Part shown: piece by piece, positions 35,002 to 42,884 of the stretch
How positions within the stretch are numbered: the first letter of the stretch is position 1
Layout: each line of letters opens with the position of its first letter
Assembly: GCA_964625575.1 (NCBI GenBank)
Contig: CAZVBQ010000002.1
Location: forward strand, 62,001-126,000
Source: UTCHB3 sp964625575
GTDB taxonomy: Bacteria; Bacteroidota; Ignavibacteria; Ignavibacteriales; Ignavibacteriaceae
Reading direction: 5' to 3'
Length of the DNA: 64,000 bases
Notes under the pieces: generated by a model
Told to the model about the DNA's origin: nothing
Databases searched by the model: none
The model's input: the letters and a program-made list of their open reading frames with translations, nothing else
Position numbers and translations under genes: made by a program

Positions 35002-37800
35002 ATGACCAGATTGCCTTTCAATACGATTATTCTCTTTATCCTCTTCGCCGGGATGTTAAGATCCCAGACCAACCAATCGGCGGAACTTTCCTCCATACTC
35101 AATTCTGACGGTACGGTTAAAACCGGTATGGCCGGATCTTTCAACGTTTCAGGTTTTGAAATGAAGCTTGACCCCTCGGGTGAGCCTGTTTTCAAACCCT
35201 CGGGCAAACCCAATTCAACCTCCTCAACCGTGGAGTGGGGAAAGTTTTATACAGGCGATGGTAACGAAGGGAGCTTCACCAATGGAAATCGACCGATTGT
35301 TTACGCCATTGCAGTCGATGGAAGCAATGTGTATATAGGCGGCGATTTCACTTTAGTGGCAGGTATTAAATGCAACTATATCGCAAAATGGGATGGAACG
35401 AACTGGTCAGCCCTCGGCAACGGAACCAACGGTATCGTGTACACCATTTTAATTAATAGCGGAACAGTTTATGCCGGGGGTGGATTCACTACGGCCGGCA
35501 CCGTTGGAGCCTCACGAATTGCCAAATGGAACGGAACCGCATGGTCGGCCATGGGAAGCGGTTTTACGGACTATGTTAAATCACTTGCAATCTATAATGA
35601 TACCCTCTTTGCCGGTGGAGGATTCCTGTTATCAGGAGGCACAACCGTAAACCGGATAGCGAAATGGAACGGAACCGCATGGATGGCAGTGGGTGGAGGG
35701 GTTACAAGTTCAGGAGCTTTCGTATCTTGTTTAGCCGCAAGCGCAGACCGGTTGTTCATCGGTGGTTCTTTTTCCAAAGTGGGGACTGTTTCAATGGGTA
35801 ATATGGCTCAGTGGGATGGAACTGCCTGGTCATCGGTTGGCTCAGGATCCAACAGTGCTGTAAGCACTCTACTTTACAGCAACGGATCACTGTATGCAGG
35901 AGGAAATTTCTCCTCACCCGCATTATACATAGCCAGGTGGAATGGTGCTACTTGGTCGGCGCTTGGCTCGGGAATGAATACATATGTAAGAGCTTTGGCA
36001 ACTGACGGCACCAACATCTACGCGGCAGGTGAGTTCACTTCCGCCGGGGGGACATCCGCCAACAGGATAGCAATGTGGAACGGAACAAGCTGGTCGGCGC
36101 TCTCTACCGGACTTTCATGGTATGGATATTCTCTCGCGTGGGATGGCACAAAACTTCTTGCCGGAGGGCAATTCCCCCTCTCCTTTGTCACATGGAACGG
36201 TTCAGCGTTTTCTACCACTGACAATAAAATCGATAAGCCGTCCAATGATGTCCTTGTAACCTCCATATGTGTTATCGGTAATTCAGTTTACATCGCAGGA
36301 GTTTTTAACACCGTAAGCGGGGTGGCGGCCAACAATCTGGCAAAGTGGGATGGATCGAACTGGTCGGCTCTTGGAAGCGGATCAAATGGTGCAATACAGG
36401 CAATTTCAACTGACGGAACAAACCTTTATGCCGGGGGGCAGTTTACTTCGATCGGCGGTGTATCAACCCAAGGAACAGCCATGTGGAATGGCAGCAACTG
36501 GAGCGCGCTCGACGGGGGAATACCCGGAACCGTATATGATATCATCTGGCATAATGGATCTTTGTATGCCGGTGGCTCATTTAATACCGTTGACGGCACA
36601 AATGTTGCGGCGAAAATGATTGCCCGGTGGGACGGCAGTAATTGGTACACCCTGGGGGCCGGAGTGAACAGTACGGTTTACGCTGTCGCAGCTTCGGGAA
36701 CCGACATCTATGTAGGCGGTGAGTTCGGCACCGCTGGCAGTGTAGCAGCAACCAAAATCGCGAAATGGAACGGGACCGACTGGTCTGCTCTCGGTACAGG
36801 CCTTTCTGCCGCTCCATCTGATATAAAGATATCCGGTTCTGACCTCTACGCGGGTGGAGGATTCGCCACCGCAGGCGGAATAACCGTGAATGGTATCGCC
36901 CGGTGGGACATCACTTCAAGCACCTGGAACGCGCTTGGAGCGGGGGTTATCGGATCTGTTTACACCATGACGATCGTTGGGGGGCAACTATATGCGGGTG
37001 GAACAATTACAGCAGCCGGTGGTGGTGCAGTTTCATTTATCGCCAAATGGACCGGCTCGGCATGGGCATCGCTTGGCTCTTCCCTGGACGGTCATGTTTA
37101 TTCAATAGTCCCCTCGCTGGAGTATCAATGCTTTCTCGTCGGCGGAGTCTTCACCGGCTATAGCACTGAATCGATTGCAAAACGCATCGCTAAATTCACC
37201 GACTCTGATAATCCCCTCCCCGTGGAGTTAACTTCATTCTCAGGCAGTTTCTTCAGCGGTGCCGTGCAACTCAACTGGCAGACTGCCACCGAGGTTGACA
37301 ATTATGGTTTCGAGATCGAAAAAAAAGATACTTATTCTGACTGGAAGAAACTCAGTTTGGTTGAAGGACATGGCACATGTAACTCACCGAAATACTACTC
37401 ATTCGTTGATGAATCAGTCACGGCCGGCAATACCTACTCATACCGACTGAAACAGATTGATGGCGACGGTTCATTCACATACTCTCACATCATTAATATC
37501 TCGACCGGGGCTGTTTCAGGTTACACACTCGAACAGAACTTCCCGAACCCGGTATCCACGGGAACCCTGTCCGGCAACTCCGAGACTGTTATCCGTTTTG
37601 AGTTGCCTGTTGCGGGGAGTGTCAGACTTGATGTTTTCAATACTTCAGGTGAAAAAGTTGCTACTGTGGTGGAGGGCTTCCGCGAAGCGGGTGTACATTC
37701 ACACAGGTTCAACGCGAAGGGACTGGCTTCAGGTATATATTTCTATACCCTCGAGGCAGGCGATAAGCGACTTACCGGGAAGATGATGTTTTTGCGTTAG
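35002..37800 (+). CDS. Repeat beta-propeller protein with T9SS sorting tail
   Basis: 932 residues: signal peptide (ends near MLRSQ), then about 13 repeats of some 45-50 residues of the form YAGG-x-FT-x-AG...IAKWNGT-x-WSALG-x-G (residues about 85-735). A spacer with PVELTSFSGSF (a Bacteroidota linker) leads to an Ig-like segment, and the T9SS tail (about 840-932) has NFPNPVS and VFNTSGEKVATVV. It is a secreted, probably surface-exposed propeller; ligand unknown. The close likeness of the repeats points to expansion by internal duplication. Confidence 0.8.
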   Translation: MTRLPFNTIILFILFAGMLRSQTNQSAELSSILNSDGTVKTGMAGSFNVSGFEMKLDPSGEPVFKPSGKPNSTSSTVEWGKFYTGDGNEGSFTNGNRPIVYAIAVDGSNVYIGGDFTLVAGIKCNYIAKWDGTNWSALGNGTNGIVYTILINSGTVYAGGGFTTAGTVGASRIAKWNGTAWSAMGSGFTDYVKSLAIYNDTLFAGGGFLLSGGTTVNRIAKWNGTAWMAVGGGVTSSGAFVSCLAASADRLFIGGSFSKVGTVSMGNMAQWDGTAWSSVGSGSNSAVSTLLYSNGSLYAGGNFSSPALYIARWNGATWSALGSGMNTYVRALATDGTNIYAAGEFTSAGGTSANRIAMWNGTSWSALSTGLSWYGYSLAWDGTKLLAGGQFPLSFVTWNGSAFSTTDNKIDKPSNDVLVTSICVIGNSVYIAGVFNTVSGVAANNLAKWDGSNWSALGSGSNGAIQAISTDGTNLYAGGQFTSIGGVSTQGTAMWNGSNWSALDGGIPGTVYDIIWHNGSLYAGGSFNTVDGTNVAAKMIARWDGSNWYTLGAGVNSTVYAVAASGTDIYVGGEFGTAGSVAATKIAKWNGTDWSALGTGLSAAPSDIKISGSDLYAGGGFATAGGITVNGIARWDITSSTWNALGAGVIGSVYTMTIVGGQLYAGGTITAAGGGAVSFIAKWTGSAWASLGSSLDGHVYSIVPSLEYQCFLVGGVFTGYSTESIAKRIAKFTDSDNPLPVELTSFSGSFFSGAVQLNWQTATEVDNYGFEIEKKDTYSDWKKLSLVEGHGTCNSPKYYSFVDESVTAGNTYSYRLKQIDGDGSFTYSHIINISTGAVSGYTLEQNFPNPVSTGTLSGNSETVIRFELPVAGSVRLDVFNTSGEKVATVVEGFREAGVHSHRFNAKGLASGIYFYTLEAGDKRLTGKMMFLR

Positions 37801-37813
37801 TATTAATCATGGC

Positions 37814-37849
37814 TCAATGGCACAACCTCAAGCAAGGCTGTGCCATTGA
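37814..37849. terminator. Hairpin between convergent genes
   Basis: 11-bp perfect stem (37814-37824 with 37839-37849) with a 14-base loop holding an inner CCT/AGG pair. It lies between the ends of two convergent genes and may serve both, but no T-run follows on either strand. Confidence 0.5.
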
Positions 37850-37863
37850 ACCAAAACCTGCTT

Positions 37864-38736
37864 CTACTTCTTTACTATTTCAACTCTTCTGTTTTTCGAG
37901 CGGCCGTCTTCGGTACGGTTATCGGCAACCGGTTTCTCCTGTCCCCATCCAACGGATGAGAGTCTCTCGGCCTTGATGCCCAGTGTGATCAGCGCGTTCA
38001 TAACAGCTTTGGCCCTTTCCTCCGATAGTTTCTTGTTCCCTGCAACTGTTCCGGTGTTATCGGTGTGTCCTTCGATGCTCACTTTGAGGTCGGGATTGCC
38101 ATTGAGGAGCTCATACACCTGATCGATCAAAGGTTGTGATTCAGCCTGAATTGTCTCTTTTCCTGTCTCAAAGAGGATATTCAGCGCAATGAATCCATCC
38201 TTCGAGAGGGCATCGTACATCTCATTCGCCTGGATCACCTGCACCATCGCTTCCTCTTCAACTATCAACACCCGGTACTCGAAACCGGCGGCTTCGATGT
38301 ATATCCAGACATTCTTTTTGTTGTGTGAAAGCTGTCCGGTAACGAAGCTGTAAGAGTTGTTCTTTTCGTACCACTTGGCAACAATTTTTCCGCCCGCTTT
38401 TGTTATCGCGTTCTCGTAGTTCCTGAAGATCTGAAGTGGCGATGCTTCGGTTTTTCCCTCATCGATAGCATAGTAATAGTCGAAGAACTTCCCTTCCACA
38501 GATTTGGTTTTTCTTCCCTCAAGATCCGTGCTGTTCTCGACCGGGAAAGCGAACGCATCAAACTCTTTCTCTTCGAGAGCTATAATATGGTAGTTGGGCA
38601 TTGAATTTATAAGTGGATGGTCTTTATAGACGGTCTCGGTGGATCCGGTTTCTGTCTCTGTTTCCTCCTGGGCAAAGGCATTGTTCACAAACAGTACCAT
38701 CCCCGCTAACAGGAGCAAATATAATCGTTGTTTCAT
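37864..38736 (-). CDS. OmpA-family peptidoglycan-associated protein
   Basis: 290 residues: signal peptide (ends AFAQ), an N-terminal domain (about 35-175) resembling DUF4892-like exported domains, and a C-terminal OmpA domain (about 180-290). The latter has VSIEGHTDNTGTVAGNKKLS, RAKAVMNAL and GRSKNRRVEI, the peptidoglycan-binding Asp and Arg. It anchors the outer membrane to the cell wall. The N-terminal assignment is tentative. Confidence 0.88.
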   Translation of the reverse strand: MKQRLYLLLLAGMVLFVNNAFAQEETETETGSTETVYKDHPLINSMPNYHIIALEEKEFDAFAFPVENSTDLEGRKTKSVEGKFFDYYYAIDEGKTEASPLQIFRNYENAITKAGGKIVAKWYEKNNSYSFVTGQLSHNKKNVWIYIEAAGFEYRVLIVEEEAMVQVIQANEMYDALSKDGFIALNILFETGKETIQAESQPLIDQVYELLNGNPDLKVSIEGHTDNTGTVAGNKKLSEERAKAVMNALITLGIKAERLSSVGWGQEKPVADNRTEDGRSKNRRVEIVKK

Positions 38737-38869
38737 TTGGTATTCCTTTATTAGTCGCTAAATGAAATTTTCTAAATAATCATATTCAACTTACCGATTA
38801 AGAGGGAGAGCAGGAGTTGCCTGCGTCACTTCAGGAAATTGTAAAGTTATCAGAGGCGTAATGGAAGGG

Positions 38870-38899
38870 CTATGGGCCACGGATCGCCGTGACCCATAG
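38870..38899 (-). terminator. Hairpin after the W-N-N-W repeat gene
   Basis: 13-bp stem with one mismatch (38870-38882 with 38887-38899) and a four-base loop, 13 bases beyond the stop of the minus-strand gene. No U-tract, so a terminator or an RNA 3'-end stabiliser. Confidence 0.5.
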
Positions 38900-38911
38900 A
38901 CTGACAGATCA

Positions 38912-40432
38912 CTACTTCAATAGAAGAAGCTTTTGAGATTTTGAAAATTTCCCCGCTTCCATCCTGACGAAATATGTGCCAGATGGAAGTCCCGTTGCAT
39001 CGAACACCACTTCATGTACTCCGGCCGGCATTTCCTGATTCAGGATTATCTTAACCTTCTTTCCCAGCAGATCATAAACCGTCAGCACCACTTCACCCGC
39101 GACGGGCAACGCGTAACGCACAACCGTATTGGGATTGAACGGATTCGGATAATTCTGATACAGAGCGTGGTTCTCAGGAAGCGTGCCCGGTTCATTGATG
39201 TCAGTGAACGAGCCATAAGTCGCGTTATAGAACACCCCGTGGAACCCCAAGTCACCACCCATGCCGTTAAAGAACATTTGGAGGTAGCCGTCAAAAGGAG
39301 TCCACGTATTGCTTATCCAGCTGTAGGCGGAGCCTGAGGTTGAGTTACCATAGGCATCAAATACGAAGTCGGATTTTTGCTGGTTGTACCAAACCGAAAC
39401 ATCCCACCCCTGCAACAATTCTTGACTGTAACTTCCCCACATGGTGCGGTTCCATGTGAGTTTCGACTGATTCTCCCAGGCGTTATTGTTCCAGAGTTGC
39501 ATGATCTCTGAAAGTTGATAACCTTGGGTGTTGTAGGTGTTTGTGTAGAGGCTGGTATTTGACCATATCCCGTTGGCGTAATCCTCTTGCAGTTCAGAAA
39601 GTACACAGCCACTTGAGTTACAGGTGAAACTGCTCCTGTAGTCGGGTATCCAGTTGGGATTCTCGTAATGCTCCGTAATAAAGGTCAACGGATTGTTGCT
39701 GCCATCGTAAGTGTACTGCGAACGGTGCAATGGGTTCCACTGGTTGTTGATCCAGCTTTCCATCTGCATCGTGAGCATCTTGCCCGCGAGGTTAAAGGTA
39801 TAGATAAACCTCATCTGATTTTCCCAGGCATTGTTGATCCACATATAGAGTCTGACCTCAGCGGGATTATACGAGCCTGTCCAGGTCATGGTCGTCTTGT
39901 TTGTATTTTGCCAGGCGTTGTTCACCCACTCCTGGGAGACAATCTCTGTGGTCTGATTCTGCCCGTTAAAAGTATAACTGTCCAGGTAATTGTTAACCCA
40001 GGCATTGTTTACCCACTTTTCCTGAAGTGAAGTCAGGTGATATCCGGAAGTGTTGTTGGTGTAAGTGTATCTCGTGTGGTTTGTCCAGGTGTTGTTGAGA
40101 TAGTTCTGGAAGAGTTCACCGGTCAGATAGCCGGAGAGGTTATATGAATAACTGTACTTTTCGTGTACTCCTGATCCGACATTAACTGTAACTTCCAAAG
40201 GCTGATAAAGAACTGAAGCAGGACCATCTGCGGACAAGAGCCCTTTATTAAAGACGCGGCTTTTGAGGTGATCGTTGATGACTGCGGGAAGTTCGGTTAA
40301 ACGGTAGTGCCCCTGTTGGAGCCAGTACTGGTTCGCCTGCCCATTGTTGGCAGGGTTAAAAGACTGCGGTTGCAATACAAAATTAAGAACGGAAAACACA
40401 ACCGCCAGAAAAACAGGTCGAAACTGCTTCAT
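38912..40432 (-). CDS. Secreted repeat protein with W-x-N-N-x-W repeats and T9SS tail
   Basis: 506 residues: signal peptide, then about ten repeats of roughly 30 residues centred on W-x-NN-x-W-x-N followed by an aromatic strand (KWVNNAWVNNYLDSYTFNG, EWVNNAWQNTNKTTMTWTG, MWINNAWENQMRFIYTFNL). The spacing and YTYD-like strands recall Rhs/YD-type beta repeats. The T9SS tail (about 425-506) has NYPNPFNPNTVVRY and VYDLLGKKVKIIL. Probably a surface or released adhesin-like protein; the repeat itself I do not recognise as a named family. Confidence 0.75.
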   Translation of the reverse strand: MKQFRPVFLAVVFSVLNFVLQPQSFNPANNGQANQYWLQQGHYRLTELPAVINDHLKSRVFNKGLLSADGPASVLYQPLEVTVNVGSGVHEKYSYSYNLSGYLTGELFQNYLNNTWTNHTRYTYTNNTSGYHLTSLQEKWVNNAWVNNYLDSYTFNGQNQTTEIVSQEWVNNAWQNTNKTTMTWTGSYNPAEVRLYMWINNAWENQMRFIYTFNLAGKMLTMQMESWINNQWNPLHRSQYTYDGSNNPLTFITEHYENPNWIPDYRSSFTCNSSGCVLSELQEDYANGIWSNTSLYTNTYNTQGYQLSEIMQLWNNNAWENQSKLTWNRTMWGSYSQELLQGWDVSVWYNQQKSDFVFDAYGNSTSGSAYSWISNTWTPFDGYLQMFFNGMGGDLGFHGVFYNATYGSFTDINEPGTLPENHALYQNYPNPFNPNTVVRYALPVAGEVVLTVYDLLGKKVKIILNQEMPAGVHEVVFDATGLPSGTYFVRMEAGKFSKSQKLLLLK

Positions 40433-40438
40433 GGTGTG

Positions 40439-40471
40439 CTCCTTCTGCCCAAAAAATTATCCGGCAGAAGG
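40439..40471 (-). promoter_or_regulatory. Hairpin that can hide the ribosome-binding site of the W-N-N-W repeat gene
   Basis: On the minus strand CCTTCTGCC (40471-40463) pairs perfectly with GGCAGAAGG (40449-40441). The second arm contains the first four bases of AAGGAG (40444-40439), the ribosome site six bases before the ATG at 40432. No T-run follows, so control of translation fits better than termination. Confidence 0.5.
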
Positions 40472-40518
40472 AAAATAGCAAAATATGTTCAAATGTCAAG
40501 TGCCCTGAGGCGCAAAGA

Positions 40519-42504
40519 TCATTTTCCGAACTGCATGGGAGATATGGCGTATACAACCATACCGTCCCGGGTCATGAAAGCACACTTATCTTCTCCCGAG
40601 CCGAAGAAAACGAACGACAGATATGTGTTGTTTCCTGTATCCCTCCTGAGGTTGTAAACCCTCTGCCCGTTGAAATTGCCACTTCCTTCAACGGTGAAGT
40701 AATAATTGTCGGTGGAGATGTGGTCCCGTGTTACCTTGATTCTGACGGGGTATTCAAGTTCCTGTGATTTTTGCCCTTTTTTAGGATTGGAAAGAGGGGA
40801 ATTGATCATATGATAAAATTCCAGCTCATATGAGCCGGTTAAAGTATTACCGCTGAACTGAGGACGGTCAGCCCATGGGTCATACTGTTTATTCGGGGTA
40901 ATATCATCGATGATCTCACCCTTACGGTTGATAACATATTTCCCATTCTCCAACTCCACCTCGGCCTTTCCTTCGATGAACTGCCAGGCTTTCCTGAATT
41001 TGAAAGGGATCTCGGTTTCACCCTTATTGTTTATATAACCCCATAGTCCGGCAAGCCTGACCGCGCAGAGCCCCTCCTTAAAGAAACTGATCTCATCATA
41101 CATGCATGGTATAACCTGTTTCAAGATGTGCTTGCTGAAGAATCCATATTTACCGCTCTTCACAACGGGATACATCCCTTCGCTTTCGGTTTCAATTTTA
41201 TCGTAAGCAGTTTCACCGTACCACTCTCCGGTTTCGAGGTCCTTAAAACCATATTTGCCATTTGGTCCCTTTTCGGTAAGCAATGTAACACTCCTGTCGA
41301 AGTACTCCTTCCCTGAAGCATCGATGAAAAACCGGTCGTCCCAAACCTTCACCTGAGCAAACCCGGCGGGTACAGAGTTTTGAGTGGCGGGAAACCAGAG
41401 ATTATCGTACTTCTTTTTACCAAGACTGTTCTCTTTTTCGTTGTAGAGTGAGAAGAACTTACCCTCTTTCAGGAAGGTGCCAATGGGGGTATTCCAGTAA
41501 AAATCGTACTTCGCCGGGATCAGTTCTTTACCGTTCAGTCCGGTGATGCCGTACTTCATTCCCTTCTGAACAATCAGGAAATCCCCTTCTCCCGGGTTTA
41601 TACTCTTCCACTCTGCCTTAATTACTTCCTTTCCCTTTGAGTCGACCACCCCTTCAGAATCTGTCTGATCATCCTTGAAAACAAAAAGACCGGCCTTGAT
41701 CCATCGTGTTATTTTCAACTTCGTTTTGAACAAGGTTTTCCCGTCTCTCGTATTAACGGTTGAGCCTTTTTTGTCACTCTCGATCAAGTACTTTGTTTGA
41801 TAAGGCAAATGGTTGCCGTTCACGTATCTCTTTGCCTGTGTTATTTCCTTGCCGTTCCGGTCGATCAGGCATTCAGTGGTGTCAGTTTTTTTCACCCAGG
41901 CGTACCCCTCCAGAAAGTCGTTGGCACTCAGGTAGAGAGGCTTTATTTGTGCCTCACCCCTGGTGTTCACGAACCCGAATTTCAGATCCCTGCTGAAGTA
42001 TGCCAATCCCTCATTAAAGCTGCCTATATAATTGAATTCCCCGGGGAGTTCTTTCCCGGCGGCATCGATCAGATAAAAGACGCCATCCCTGATACCGGTT
42101 CCAATTCCGTTTTTGAACTGAGAGAGGAAGGTGTAGTCGTTCCGGCTTAGCACGTCGCCACTTCTGTTTATGTAGAAATAGCCCGTGTTGGGCAGTTTTA
42201 CCACCGCGCGCCCCTCACTGAAATCTCCCGCCTGCGAGTACATGTCGCTGATGACGGTTTTACCGCCAAGGTCAATGTACTTGAATGTGCCATGCTGCTT
42301 GACAGCCGCAAGCCCCTCGTAAAAGAACCAGGCATCATCGAATCTGCCATCGAACACCTGGTTACCGTCTCTGTCGCGGTATATCCAGCTTTTCTCCTTT
42401 TGGATATATGTGGGAACCGGCCCATCATACGGTTTTTGGGCATAAACGGGAAGGGTGATCAAGAGTATGAGAAACACGAGCAAATATTTGGCGGCTGTCA
42501 TCAT
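40519..42504 (-). CDS. WG-repeat protein
   Basis: 661 residues: signal peptide, then more than ten WG/KWG-type repeats (GTFKYIDLGGKTVISDMY, KFGFVNTRGEAQIKPLY, LWGYINNKGETEIPFKF) up to about residue 540, and a distinct C-terminal domain (about 560-661). WG repeats are common in exported proteins of Bacteroidota and Leptospira; their ligands are not known. There is no sorting tail, so it is likely periplasmic. ATG 42504 or the next codon may be the start. Confidence 0.85.
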   Translation of the reverse strand: MMTAAKYLLVFLILLITLPVYAQKPYDGPVPTYIQKEKSWIYRDRDGNQVFDGRFDDAWFFYEGLAAVKQHGTFKYIDLGGKTVISDMYSQAGDFSEGRAVVKLPNTGYFYINRSGDVLSRNDYTFLSQFKNGIGTGIRDGVFYLIDAAGKELPGEFNYIGSFNEGLAYFSRDLKFGFVNTRGEAQIKPLYLSANDFLEGYAWVKKTDTTECLIDRNGKEITQAKRYVNGNHLPYQTKYLIESDKKGSTVNTRDGKTLFKTKLKITRWIKAGLFVFKDDQTDSEGVVDSKGKEVIKAEWKSINPGEGDFLIVQKGMKYGITGLNGKELIPAKYDFYWNTPIGTFLKEGKFFSLYNEKENSLGKKKYDNLWFPATQNSVPAGFAQVKVWDDRFFIDASGKEYFDRSVTLLTEKGPNGKYGFKDLETGEWYGETAYDKIETESEGMYPVVKSGKYGFFSKHILKQVIPCMYDEISFFKEGLCAVRLAGLWGYINNKGETEIPFKFRKAWQFIEGKAEVELENGKYVINRKGEIIDDITPNKQYDPWADRPQFSGNTLTGSYELEFYHMINSPLSNPKKGQKSQELEYPVRIKVTRDHISTDNYYFTVEGSGNFNGQRVYNLRRDTGNNTYLSFVFFGSGEDKCAFMTRDGMVVYAISPMQFGK

Positions 42505-42543
42505 TTTCCGGTGATTATTATCGGTTTGGTTAACGGTTCATGG

Positions 42544-42574
42544 CAAATATAATGATTGATGCAATTTCCTGCAA
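42544..42574 (-). promoter_or_regulatory. Promoter of the WG-repeat gene
   Basis: Minus strand: TTG (42574-42572), 20 bases, TATATTTG (42551-42544). This matches the TTG-N20-TAnnTTTG pattern of the his promoter. Predicted start near 42539. Confidence 0.6.
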
Positions 42575-42610
42575 CGATATTCATTATAGACTTTCCGCCG
42601 GGTCCGGTTT

Positions 42611-42640
42611 TTGTTTTAAAAGCCGAATACCGTAAGTTTA
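42611..42640 (+). promoter_or_regulatory. Candidate promoter of the T9SS paralog cluster
   Basis: TTG at 42611-42613, 19 bases, TAAGTTTA at 42633-42640, seven of eight bases of the TAnnTTTG box. It would serve the 42672 frame and the following overlapping genes. Confidence 0.45.
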
Positions 42641-42671
42641 GAGGTAATATTTTATTTACCCCGGGAGTTAA

Positions 42672-42884
42672 ATGAAAAATTTGTTTTTATCCTTCCTTCG
42701 CTTGTGCCACGGCAGGGTGTGGATTATTGTGCCATTCCTTTTGGCGACAATTCTTAGCACCGAAATGCCCGCCAGTGAACACCAACTGAAATTTGACGCG
42801 TCAGGATTGCCTTCGGGGGTATATATCTTCAGGCTTGAGGCAGGTGATTATTCTTCGGCAATAATGATGGTGGTGGAGAAATGA
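42672..42884 (+). pseudogene. Stranded T9SS sorting tail behind a hydrophobic start
   Basis: 70 residues: a short signal-like segment (WIIVPFLLATILS) joined directly to EMPASEHQLKFDASGLPSG and the end of a T9SS tail (YIFRLEAGDYSS). The NFPNPFNPE part and any functional domain are missing. The tail closely follows those of the 730- and 732-residue proteins downstream, so this is most likely what remains of a third paralog after an internal deletion. It may still be translated; its stop overlaps the next ATG (ATGA). Confidence 0.65.
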
